Shown here piece after piece: positions 1 to 6,032 of a DNA stretch of 12,533 nucleotides. The notes beneath the pieces were generated by a model. That model worked only from the letters and a program-made list of their open reading frames with translations. It searched no databases and was not told the origin of the DNA. Source of the stretch: Desulfobacterales bacterium (GTDB lineage Bacteria > Desulfobacterota > Desulfobacteria > Desulfobacterales > JAUCGF01); contig JAOZRC010000087.1 in assembly GCA_029940345.1 (NCBI GenBank), positions 1 to 12,533 on the forward strand, given 5' to 3'. The position numbers were made by a program, and so were the translations under genes. Each line of letters begins with the position of its first letter. The first letter of the stretch is position 1.

Positions 1-54
1 TTCAGCACTCCCCATGAAAGTGTAAACTACTTTTAAGCTATTATGAAGGATGCC
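1..54 (-). repeat. Partial copy (A) of a GGCATCCTTCA-ended repeat element, cut by the window edge
   Basis: Read on the minus strand, this stretch begins GGCATCCTTCATAATAGC at position 54 and runs to the window edge. It is identical to 12451-12509 apart from a 5-base gap (TATAG present only in the other copy, after GGGGAG). Its first 11 bases, and a later AGTTTACA block, recur in both ends of the short element at 2214-2353. The outer terminus (GGCATCC) faces into the window, so the body of the element lies outside it. It interrupts the PIN-domain gene: the last seven codons and the stop of that reading frame are element sequence. Confidence 0.85.
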
Positions 55-245
55 ATATTTTCCTTGGGAACTTTGTAAAAACTTTTCAAGACGAATACAA
101 CTTGGAATAAGACGATCAATTTGAATTCAACGCGCATCTCTCCATTTTCAAGAGAGCTGAAAAATGAATGGAGGTTCTTATATTTAGGATTTTTATCGGC
201 TGTAAGAAAACGGATAATCACATTTGTGTCAAGAAGCGCTATCAT
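33..245 (-). pseudogene. VapC-like PIN-domain toxin, 3' end lost to a repeat insertion
   Basis: The 70-residue frame starts with the typical PIN opening MIALLDTNVIIRFL, in which Asp6 is the first metal-binding acid. VapC-type PIN proteins are usually about 130-140 residues, and the remaining catalytic acids lie in the second half, which is absent here. Residues 64-70 (MASFIIA) and the stop are encoded by the repeat at 1-54, so the real gene was interrupted near residue 63. The start ATG overlaps the stop of the upstream antitoxin gene (ATGA), the usual arrangement of a type II toxin-antitoxin pair. Position 48 is Gln (LIVLFQVVFVL), where many PIN proteins carry the second acidic residue, usually Glu. 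An intact member would be a Mg-dependent RNase. This fragment should be inactive because the catalytic core is incomplete. Confidence 0.8.
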
Positions 246-535
246 TTATCCCACCCTTTATTAAACCCATCTGCCGTCGTTTCTGATATTTCTTTTTTGC
301 CGAGGCTTTGTTTCTTTTCCCCATATTCCCGGAAAACGCCGAACAGACGGTCTGTCATGGTTTCGCGCTGGCTAGTTTTTGAAGAAGGCTTCAGAAAAAG
401 CCCGTCACGGGAGGGAATGATCTCAATTTGGTCGCCAATAGCGATATTGTATTTTTTTCGCAATGACACCGGAATAACAATTTGGCCCTTGGGAAAGACC
501 TTCATTATCCTTGTATCAATAACCTTTGTTGACAT
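242..535 (-). CDS. AbrB/MazE-family antitoxin
   Basis: This encodes a 97-residue protein whose N-terminal half is a SpoVT/AbrB swapped-hairpin DNA-binding domain: FPKGQIVIPVSLRKKYNI followed by GDQIEI and GLFLKP, roughly residues 10-55. The charged C-terminal tail (about 60-97) is where antitoxins of this type normally bind their toxin. I chose the ATG at 535 because AAAGGAG sits 8 bases upstream; an in-frame ATG at 580 would add 15 residues but lacks such a site. Its stop overlaps the PIN-toxin start by 4 bases, indicating translational coupling. Family members repress their own operon, and a palindrome at 559-590 lies at the right place for this. Because the toxin is truncated, the antitoxin is probably an orphan now. 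The family call is firm; the specific toxin-antitoxin subfamily is not. Confidence 0.88.
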   Translation of the reverse strand: MSTKVIDTRIMKVFPKGQIVIPVSLRKKYNIAIGDQIEIIPSRDGLFLKPSSKTSQRETMTDRLFGVFREYGEKKQSLGKKEISETTADGFNKGWDK

Positions 536-558
536 GGCTATTCTCCTTTCACATAAAA

Positions 559-600
559 AGTTATACTTGAAAATATACATTCGTATAACTATAACTATAA
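559..600 (-). promoter_or_regulatory. Candidate operator upstream of the antitoxin gene
   Basis: AGTTATAC (559-566) and its exact complement GTATAACT (583-590) form an 8-bp inverted repeat with a 16-base spacer. It is followed by a short tandem of TATAAC units (585-600). The site lies 24-65 bases upstream of the antitoxin start, where AbrB-like antitoxins usually bind for autoregulation. A TTGACC at 601-606 on the minus strand could be a -35, but I see no well-spaced -10. Function is inferred from position only. Confidence 0.4.
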
Positions 601-671
601 GGTCAAGGCTTAAAACAACGGGTTGGAGATCGGGCCAAACTAACCATTTGGCACTATATGAAGGGGGCAGG

Positions 672-928
672 TCTGCGTTTGACCTTTATATGCTTTGGAA
701 CGGGGACGAAATAACTTCCCCAAGTAGGCGCGCGGATTTGGGTCATATTTGGCCGATCTCTGATCACAAAAGTTGAAGGAATAGCAGGCTATTTTGATAC
801 TTTTGTGATCAGAGATCGGGCAAAGGTGGCCTAAAGCTGTGATGTATAATTGGGGAAGTTATTTTGTCCCCGTTCCTTTGCAAGCCAACTGTAGTACGAT
901 TGTATCTTTGAGAAAGGTCAAACGGAGA
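672..928. repeat. Long imperfect inverted repeat (MITE- or REP-like)
   Basis: The core is a perfect 21-bp inverted repeat, CCGATCTCTGATCACAAAAG plus one base at 753-773, against 799-819, with a 25-base loop. Further out, GGAACGGGGACGAAATAACT and the following bases (697-722) are matched by the complement at 851-876 with one mismatch. TCTGCGTTTGACCTT (672-686) is matched at 914-928 with one mismatch. The blocks keep their order but the spacing differs between arms, so this looks like two head-to-head copies of one element rather than one simple hairpin. The GGGGACGAAATAACTTCCCC block is itself partly palindromic, as in REP-type repeats. No transposase is nearby. Confidence 0.75.
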
Positions 929-1000
929 ATAGCCCACTTTAGTGGGTGAGAAAACGGTAAAATGGTGGTTTTAAGACTTTTTACGAAACCGTCAGTCTTG

Positions 1001-1054
1001 GGAGTGCAAACTTCAGTTTGCGTTAACTGCATTGCAAACTGAAGTTCGCACTCC
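1001..1054. repeat. 21-bp hairpin repeat, related copy at 12241
   Basis: GGAGTGCAAACTTCAGTTTG (1001 onward) pairs with GCAAACTGAAGTTCGCACTC (1034-1053) and the base that follows it. This gives a 21-bp stem with one mismatch and a 12-base loop. The right arm resembles 12241-12263 (GCAGGCTGAAGCTCGCACTC), matching at 19 of 23 positions, so a dispersed family is present on both sides of the window. There is no T-run, so it is not a typical terminator. Confidence 0.75.
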
Positions 1055-1068
1055 GGGTGGGGAACTTA

Positions 1069-1182
1069 GGCTACCAACACAAGGCGGGACGGTTTAAAAA
1101 TCGGGTTTCTTGGCCATTGCAACTCCCGTGGCTTTTCCTCGCTTTAGAAACACGATTTTTGTCCCACATTAAGTTGGTAGCC
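1069..1182. repeat. 114-bp imperfect inverted repeat downstream of folD
   Basis: GGCTACCAAC (1069-1078) is exactly complementary to 1173-1182. Further in, GCGGGAC pairs with GTCCCAC, and AAAAATCGGGTTTC pairs with GAAACACGATTTTT with one mismatch. A few extra bases sit on the left arm. The loop is about 35 bases. It starts 24 bases past the folD stop and could act as an mRNA 3'-end structure, but the element-like layout suggests a small mobile repeat. Confidence 0.7.
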
Positions 1183-1205
1183 GGAACTTATTTCGGATCA
1201 GTCGC

Positions 1206-2117
1206 TTAGATAATCCCCAATTTGAATTTAAGTGATTTCAGCGTATTTTTCATCAGCATTGTGATTGTCATCGGACCGACGCCGCCCGGAACAGGTGTAA
1301 TTGAGCCGGCAATCTCTTTGGCAGCATCAAAATCCACATCGCCTTTTAATATTGCAACCATCCTGTTCGGGTCTTTTTTACTCGGTTTTTCGCCAACGCG
1401 GTTTACGCCCACATCAATGACACAAGCGCCCGGTTTAATCCATTCGGGTTTGACCAGATCGGGAACGCCCGCCGCTACGATCAGGATGTCAGCGCGTTTG
1501 CAATGCTCATCCAGCGCTTTGGTGCGAGTGTGGACAACCGTAACCGTTGAATTGGCTCCCGGGCCTTTTTGCAACATCATATTGGCAATCGGTTTCCCCA
1601 CGATATTGGAGCGTCCGACAACAACAACTTCCGCGCCACTTGTTTCCACACCGGCGCGTATGATCATTTCCTGGATACCGGCCGGTGTGCAAGGCGGAAA
1701 TTTAACTTCATCACCGCCGATCATCAACCGTCCGACATTCACCGGATGAAAACCATCCACATCTTTATCCGGATCGATGGCGTTCAATATCTTCTTTTCA
1801 TCAATCTGTTTGGGCAGCGGCAGTTGCACCAAAATTCCGTTGATGGAGTCATCATTATTATATTTTTCAATCAGCGCCAGCAGGTCGGCTTCGGCAATAT
1901 CAACGGGCTGATCGTCCTGGATTTCGTGAAAACCGAGTCGGTTCGCAGTTTTGATTTTCAATGTGACATAAGAGATGGAAGCGGGACTCGAACCCACCAA
2001 AATAGTTACCAATCCCGGTACCTTACCGTGTTTTTCTTTGATCGCGGCAACTTCAGCACTGATCTCTTCTAAAATCTCTTCACGAATCTCAGTGCCCTTA
2101 ATTAATTTTGCTGACAT
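1206..2117 (-). CDS. folD: Bifunctional methylenetetrahydrofolate dehydrogenase / methenyltetrahydrofolate cyclohydrolase
   Basis: FolD converts 5,10-methylene-THF to 5,10-methenyl-THF (NADP-dependent) and then to 10-formyl-THF in the cytosol, supplying one-carbon units. The 303-residue protein is close to the usual length. The active-site set is complete: Tyr50 and Lys54 in SYVTLKIK, Gln98 in GILVQLPLP, and Asp121 in DKDVDGFHPVN. The substrate-loop motif PPCTPAGI is at 141-148, the nucleotide-binding GRSNIVGKP at 168-176, and the C-terminal PVPGGVGPMT at 275-284. An insertion GPGANSTVTVVHT follows the Rossmann helix and is typical of a FolD subgroup. AAGGAG lies 8 bases before the ATG. It is separated from argC by a short mobile element, so it is probably transcribed on its own. 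Confidence 0.97.
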   Translation of the reverse strand: MSAKLIKGTEIREEILEEISAEVAAIKEKHGKVPGLVTILVGSSPASISYVTLKIKTANRLGFHEIQDDQPVDIAEADLLALIEKYNNDDSINGILVQLPLPKQIDEKKILNAIDPDKDVDGFHPVNVGRLMIGGDEVKFPPCTPAGIQEMIIRAGVETSGAEVVVVGRSNIVGKPIANMMLQKGPGANSTVTVVHTRTKALDEHCKRADILIVAAGVPDLVKPEWIKPGACVIDVGVNRVGEKPSKKDPNRMVAILKGDVDFDAAKEIAGSITPVPGGVGPMTITMLMKNTLKSLKFKLGII

Positions 2118-2206
2118 TTTCTTTCTCCTTTTAGCTAATTGTTAAGTATAAGTGCCTGAAGTTTACTGTTTAAAGCACTTACAATGAAATATTCAAATAA
2201 TTGACT

Positions 2207-2360
2207 TATAATTGGCATTCTTCAAAATAGCATTAAAGTAGTTTACAATTTTTCTATTTCGTCCCTACGGGACTTATCGTATTTGTAAGCCTTTGTTCTA
2301 TAGATATTATGTCCCTAACGGGACAAAGTGTAAACTGTCAAATGAAGGATGCCTATAATT
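2207..2360. mobile_element. 140-bp MITE-like element with a 7-bp target duplication
   Basis: The element spans 2214-2353 and is flanked by the exact direct repeat TATAATT at 2207-2213 and 2354-2360. Its ends are inverted: GGCATTCTTCA on the left, and on the right the complement reads GGCATCCTTCA. A further shared block, AGTTTACA, follows each end at different distances. Inside are two short palindromes, GTCCCTACGGGAC (2261-2273) and GTCCCTAACGGGAC (2311-2324). It has no coding capacity, so it would be moved by a transposase in trans. The same end sequence occurs at both window edges. It sits in the gap between argC and folD. Confidence 0.85.
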
Positions 2361-2374
2361 GCATATTCAACTTT

Positions 2375-3412
2375 TTACAATGACATTGGAATATTCATCA
2401 AACCTTTGGTCTCATCTAAACCAAGCATAATATTCATGTTCTGAACCGCTTGCCCCGCAGCACCTTTCACCAGGTTATCAATGGCTGAGATAACAATCAG
2501 ACGCTGATTCGGCAGATCTATTTTGCATCCGATATCACAAAAATTGGATCCGCGAACATTCCGTGTATCGGGCATTGAATCTTCCGGTAGAATACGTACA
2601 AAGGGGCAACCCGAATAAAAAGTGCCGATACAGTCACGAATATCCTCGGTGCGCACGTTTCTTGCCAAATCAGCATAAATTGTTGTCAACATCCCCCTTG
2701 TCATGGGAACCAGATGAGGAACAAATGTCAGATGAACATCTGTCCCGGCTTCACGGCTGAGTATCTCTTCCATCTCCGGAGCATGACGGTGTGATGCGAC
2801 TTTATAGGCTTTGAACGATTCGTTGACTTCACAAAAATGGGCTGTTAACGAAAGCGAACGTCCCGCGCCGCTTACGCCCGATTTAGCGTCGGCAATAATG
2901 GTATTCAGATGAATGGTTTTACTTTTCAACAAAGGTATCAAAGGTAAAAGCACACTGGTGGGATAACACCCTGGGTTGCCAATCAAAACAGCATTTCTGA
3001 TTTGGTTGAAATAGACCTCGCTAAGTCCGTAAACGGAAGATTTCAAAAGCTCTTGTGCGCTGTGGGGTTGATAACAGGATTCATAGCGTTTCACATCACT
3101 GAACCTGAAATCCGCCGAAAGGTCTATTATTTTTTTACTCCTGGCAATGAATTGGGGTGCCAGTTCCATCGGAATTTTATGGGGGAGCGCCAGAAAGAAC
3201 AAATCGGCTTTTTTACACACCCTGTCAATGTCTAATGCCACACATGTCTGATCTGTCATCCCTGCCATGGAGGGATAAACTTTGTCAAATTTTACACCGG
3301 CATATTGGCGTGATGTCAGCACTGTCAGACAGATGTCCGGATGTCCTGCAAGTAATCGAACCAGTTCAGCGCCTGCGTAACCGGTGGCCCCGATAATGCC
3401 AACCCGTATCAT
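2375..3412 (-). CDS. argC: N-acetyl-gamma-glutamyl-phosphate reductase
   Basis: ArgC makes N-acetylglutamate semialdehyde from N-acetylglutamyl phosphate with NADPH, the third step of arginine synthesis. The 345-residue protein opens with the Rossmann motif GIIGATGYAGAELVRLL (residues 5-21). The catalytic Cys149 lies in GNPGCYPTS, and a histidine motif SHRHAPEME (207-215) follows, as does FVPHLVPMTRGML. The C-terminal KGAAGQAVQNMN is also typical. The ATG overlaps the ispD stop by 4 bases (ATGA), so the two are translationally coupled. No other arginine gene is in the window, so it is detached from an arg operon and instead follows an isoprenoid gene. Confidence 0.97.
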   Translation of the reverse strand: MIRVGIIGATGYAGAELVRLLAGHPDICLTVLTSRQYAGVKFDKVYPSMAGMTDQTCVALDIDRVCKKADLFFLALPHKIPMELAPQFIARSKKIIDLSADFRFSDVKRYESCYQPHSAQELLKSSVYGLSEVYFNQIRNAVLIGNPGCYPTSVLLPLIPLLKSKTIHLNTIIADAKSGVSGAGRSLSLTAHFCEVNESFKAYKVASHRHAPEMEEILSREAGTDVHLTFVPHLVPMTRGMLTTIYADLARNVRTEDIRDCIGTFYSGCPFVRILPEDSMPDTRNVRGSNFCDIGCKIDLPNQRLIVISAIDNLVKGAAGQAVQNMNIMLGLDETKGLMNIPMSL

Positions 3413-4131
3413 AGCGCCTCCTTTTGAAGTGTTGAATCCAGATTCAGATTTTGATAAAACATGCGCGCCAGCACCATATCTTCCGCGGTTGTTATTTTAA
3501 TATTAAAGCGACTGCCGTCAATGATCTTCACCCTTGCTCCCCAATTTTCCACCAAAGCGGCGTCATCCGTTCCGATGAAGCCCTCTGTTAACGCTTTATC
3601 GTGGGCGTCTTTAAGCAATTTATATTCAAATGCCTGGGGAGTTTGCACCATCCGGATCATTTTGCGAGGAATTGTTTTTTTTACATACCCTTTCAGATCA
3701 ATCCGCTTGAGTGTGTCAAAAGCCAGAATGCCGGTAATACACGCCCCTGTCTGGTATACGCCATCAATACACGCGTTAAGTAACGCTGACGTAACAAACG
3801 GACGCACACCGTCATGAATCACGACAATATCATCTGCCGTTGCAGTCGCATCAATAGTGCATAAACCATTATATACCGAAGCCTGCCGTTGGTCACCGCC
3901 GGCAATCAGAACCGGCTTTTTTCGCAGATTAAGCCGATCTATCATCTGATCACACACGCTAAAATCAGTTTGCGGTACGACCAGTATCACCTTATTGACT
4001 TTTTGACAAGCGTCAAATATTGCCAGTGTATGCCCGATCAGCGGTTTCCCGGCCAGTTCAAGATACTGTTTGCGGACGGTTTGACGCATCCGCTCGCCTT
4101 TTCCGGCGGCCACAATGATTGCAAAGACCAT
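3409..4131 (-). CDS. ispD: 2-C-methyl-D-erythritol 4-phosphate cytidylyltransferase
   Basis: IspD couples CTP to methylerythritol phosphate, giving CDP-ME in the non-mevalonate isoprenoid pathway. The 240-residue protein has the full family signature: IIVAAGKGERM near the N terminus with KQY following (nucleotide binding), GGDQRQASVYNGL, VVIHDGVRPFV (metal and CTP site), MVQTPQAF, GTDDAALVE and NIKITTAEDM. No IspF domain is fused, and none is seen nearby. The start ATG lies 15 bases after the stop of the HPr-tailed gene and has only a weak ribosome site, suggesting it is reached by readthrough translation in the same transcript. Its stop overlaps argC. Confidence 0.96.
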   Translation of the reverse strand: MVFAIIVAAGKGERMRQTVRKQYLELAGKPLIGHTLAIFDACQKVNKVILVVPQTDFSVCDQMIDRLNLRKKPVLIAGGDQRQASVYNGLCTIDATATADDIVVIHDGVRPFVTSALLNACIDGVYQTGACITGILAFDTLKRIDLKGYVKKTIPRKMIRMVQTPQAFEYKLLKDAHDKALTEGFIGTDDAALVENWGARVKIIDGSRFNIKITTAEDMVLARMFYQNLNLDSTLQKEAL

Positions 4132-4146
4132 GTTGAAACTTATAAC

Positions 4147-5466
4147 CTATCTCAAATAGTTTAACTCTTTCGGCAATGGAACGCCCTTGCCCATCGTGTC
4201 TTCACCATAATTATTAGCGGCGAGTATTTTAATATCTTTTAAAGCCCGGTCATCGCCTTTAAACATGACGCTTGTAATACCTTCCTTTTGGATCATCCCG
4301 CCGGCCCATTGAATATCCAGAACACTGCTGGCGTCAAATTGATTGTCAGCGACGCACAATTCCACCTGCCCGCCATAATAGCCGACTATTTTTGACACCA
4401 ACAAGCTGGGTCTGAGGTGGAACCCTCTTTCAACCGGAATACCGGTAGTGAGGGTGCTTCGGATAATATTGGCATTTAGTATTTCCTGAGCCAACTCGCG
4501 GCCGGTGGAAAGATAATGGCAGGCATAATAAAGGCCGTAATTGACGATACGTTCCAAGAGAAGATCGCTGTTCACCAGCGAAGAGAGTTTTTCCTGAGTT
4601 TCCTGATATATATTTTTATAACCTGTTTTATGGAGATGCCGTTCGTAATAGTGAAGCAGACGGCCGGTCAACTGCAGCAAATGAAACACCACTGAAAAAT
4701 AGCTGCGTAGTTCACTCAGCTTATCATTATCGCTAGTCAATCCGCCGGGAGCGACATAAGTGTCAAAGGCGGACTGAAGGTTATGCACCAGCATTTCGTA
4801 GCGCCTGATTTCAACCTCGTTCACCTTTTCCGGTACTATTTTTTGAATTTCCCCTAACGTACGCGCCTGAAAGATGCCAAACTGGTCAAACGCTTTTGAA
4901 ATACTTAAAAATTCACTGGCAATAATGACAATCTGCTGCCGGCGTTGATTTTGGTCTTTTTCATCAATGCTGATATCATTCGGCAGCGGTTCATCAGTAA
5001 TGACGCTGGTGAAGTTATCGTTCTTAAAAAATTCATCTGGTAGTTTTATACCTAAGCATTCAACTTCATGAATCACTTCAGGTGCAATTTTCAGTAGCGC
5101 TTCAGTTAAAAATTGCAGATTTTTATTTCCTTCAGTCACAAAATCAGTCGTGTCATCAAGCTTGTAGCAACCGAGCCGGTTTAAAATGTGTTTCTGGGAA
5201 TAACTGGCCATGCAAAGATGCAGCATAGAGGCCGCCAGTTCCCTGTAGTAAAACCATTTTTTATTATTCTTTGCGCCGTTGAAATCAAGAAAGTCCTCCA
5301 TGAGCTTTGATGATGTAATCAATTTGGAGAAAAGAATTTTGGAAAAAGGAAAACAGGAGGCATCTGAATTCGAAATGTATAGGCAGCATTTTAAAAAAGT
5401 GTGGGAAAATGTCTGAACCTTTTTTGAAAAGGTAATATCACATTTTGTCAGTTGATTGTTCACCAT
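4147..5466 (-). CDS. Large protein with C-terminal HPr-like phosphocarrier domain
   Basis: This 439-residue protein is of unknown overall function. Residues 343-423 resemble HPr: GFHLRPS (349-355) matches the HPr active-site motif G-x-H-x-R-P, placing the phosphorylatable histidine at His350 with Arg352 and Pro353. DASSVLDIQWAGG (378-390) matches the HPr region around regulatory Ser46, and GED ends the domain. Ordinary HPr is about 85-90 residues, so some 340 residues precede the domain here. They look helical and soluble, with no signal peptide or membrane span, and I recognise no family (ELRSYFSVVFHLLQLTGRLL near 252-270 is typical of the texture). No PTS enzyme I, HPr kinase or PTS permease lies in the window. 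It is first in a run with ispD and argC. The start is uncertain: no Shine-Dalgarno precedes 5466, and Met56 (5301) is a possible alternative start. Confidence 0.8.
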   Translation of the reverse strand: MVNNQLTKCDITFSKKVQTFSHTFLKCCLYISNSDASCFPFSKILFSKLITSSKLMEDFLDFNGAKNNKKWFYYRELAASMLHLCMASYSQKHILNRLGCYKLDDTTDFVTEGNKNLQFLTEALLKIAPEVIHEVECLGIKLPDEFFKNDNFTSVITDEPLPNDISIDEKDQNQRRQQIVIIASEFLSISKAFDQFGIFQARTLGEIQKIVPEKVNEVEIRRYEMLVHNLQSAFDTYVAPGGLTSDNDKLSELRSYFSVVFHLLQLTGRLLHYYERHLHKTGYKNIYQETQEKLSSLVNSDLLLERIVNYGLYYACHYLSTGRELAQEILNANIIRSTLTTGIPVERGFHLRPSLLVSKIVGYYGGQVELCVADNQFDASSVLDIQWAGGMIQKEGITSVMFKGDDRALKDIKILAANNYGEDTMGKGVPLPKELNYLR

Positions 5467-5492
5467 GGTAAAGTTTCAAGTTGAAAGTGATG

Positions 5493-5547
5493 AGTTACAA
5501 GTTCAAAGTTTAAGTGATAAGGCACTTATCACTTCAAACTTGTAACT
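5493..5547. repeat. Hairpin between rnpB and the HPr-tailed gene
   Basis: AGTTACAAGTT and AAGTGATAAG on the left arm (5493-5521) pair with ACTTATCACTT and AACTTGTAACT on the right arm (5524-5547). A few unpaired bases bulge from the left arm and the loop is only two or three bases. It begins just beyond the 3' end of rnpB, so it may mark or stabilise that end. There is no T-run, so I do not call it a rho-independent terminator. Confidence 0.55.
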
Positions 5548-5552
5548 TAAAA

Positions 5553-6013
5553 GCGGCCAGACCAGCCAATAAGCCGAATCCTGTATCCGGTAAAAGTTAC
5601 CTTGTACCGGATGACGATCATTCATCTGGGACGCCGGTTGCCCTGCGCCTCTAGCGACCTACCCGGGAACACGGACGGGCTATCCTTAAATGTTCCTCTA
5701 TTTGGTCTTGCACCGGGTGGGGTTTACAAAGCTTCCCCGGTCACCCGAAGAACTGGTGCGCTCTTACCGCACCTTTTCACCCTTACCCGGCACTCAACCT
5801 ATAACATTATCTGTTTTCCCTTTTTGCCTGATCTTGCAAAATAGCGGCAATGAATTGATAAAATTATAGGTTGAGTGCCGGGCGGTATCCTTTCTGTTGC
5901 ACTTTCCTTCACGTCACCGCGACTCCGCGTTACGGAGCACCCTGCCCTGTGGTGTTCGGACTTTCCTCCCGATCTTAAACAGACCAGGCGATCGTCTTGA
6001 CTGCTCTGACCGC
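5553..6013 (-). ncRNA. rnpB: RNase P RNA (bacterial type A) with an elongated P12
   Basis: This is the catalytic RNA of RNase P, which trims tRNA 5' leaders. Read on the minus strand it contains GAGGAAAGTCCG (5957-5968), CAGGGCAGGGTG, GCAACAG (5894-5900), GGTAAGGGTGAAAAGGTGCG, and near the 3' end ACAGGATTCGGCTTA (5570-5584). The ends were set by helix P1: GCGGTCAGAGCAG (6001-6013) pairs with CTGGTCTGGCCGC (5553-5565) with one mismatch. At about 461 bases it is longer than the 377-base E. coli RNA. The excess is mainly P12, a perfect 19-bp stem (5786-5804 with 5864-5882) carrying a 59-base loop. It starts 19 bases after the stop of the zinc-ribbon gene and is probably cut from the same transcript. 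Confidence 0.96.
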
Positions 6014-6032
6014 ATTTGCAATCTTGGCTTAC

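Larger units (their letters stand above)
581..1205. other. Gene-free stretch made of stacked inverted repeats
   Basis: No convincing protein is encoded here on either strand. The open frames that cross it run through palindromic repeat sequence and resemble no protein family. It contains three unrelated hairpin-type elements in a row (672-928, 1001-1054, 1069-1182), separated by only 72 and 14 bases. It separates the 3' end of folD from the toxin-antitoxin remnant and looks like a repeat-insertion hotspot. Confidence 0.75.

Noticed and set aside
168..776. A 202-codon plus-strand frame across the antitoxin and the first inverted repeat
   Set aside because: It is antisense to the antitoxin and then runs through palindromic repeat. 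It has no family resemblance.
1001..1054. Rho-independent terminator
   Set aside because: The stem is strong but no T-run follows on either strand, and a related copy occurs elsewhere, so a repeat is the better explanation.
1222..1749. Long plus-strand frames opposite folD (also 1569-2072)
   Set aside because: They are mirror frames of a clear FolD with a complete active site; the composition is typical of antisense shadows.
2261..2324. A CRISPR-like pair of GTCCCTA(A)CGGGAC repeats
   Set aside because: Only two short palindromes of unequal length occur, inside a bounded MITE. There is no array and there are no cas genes.
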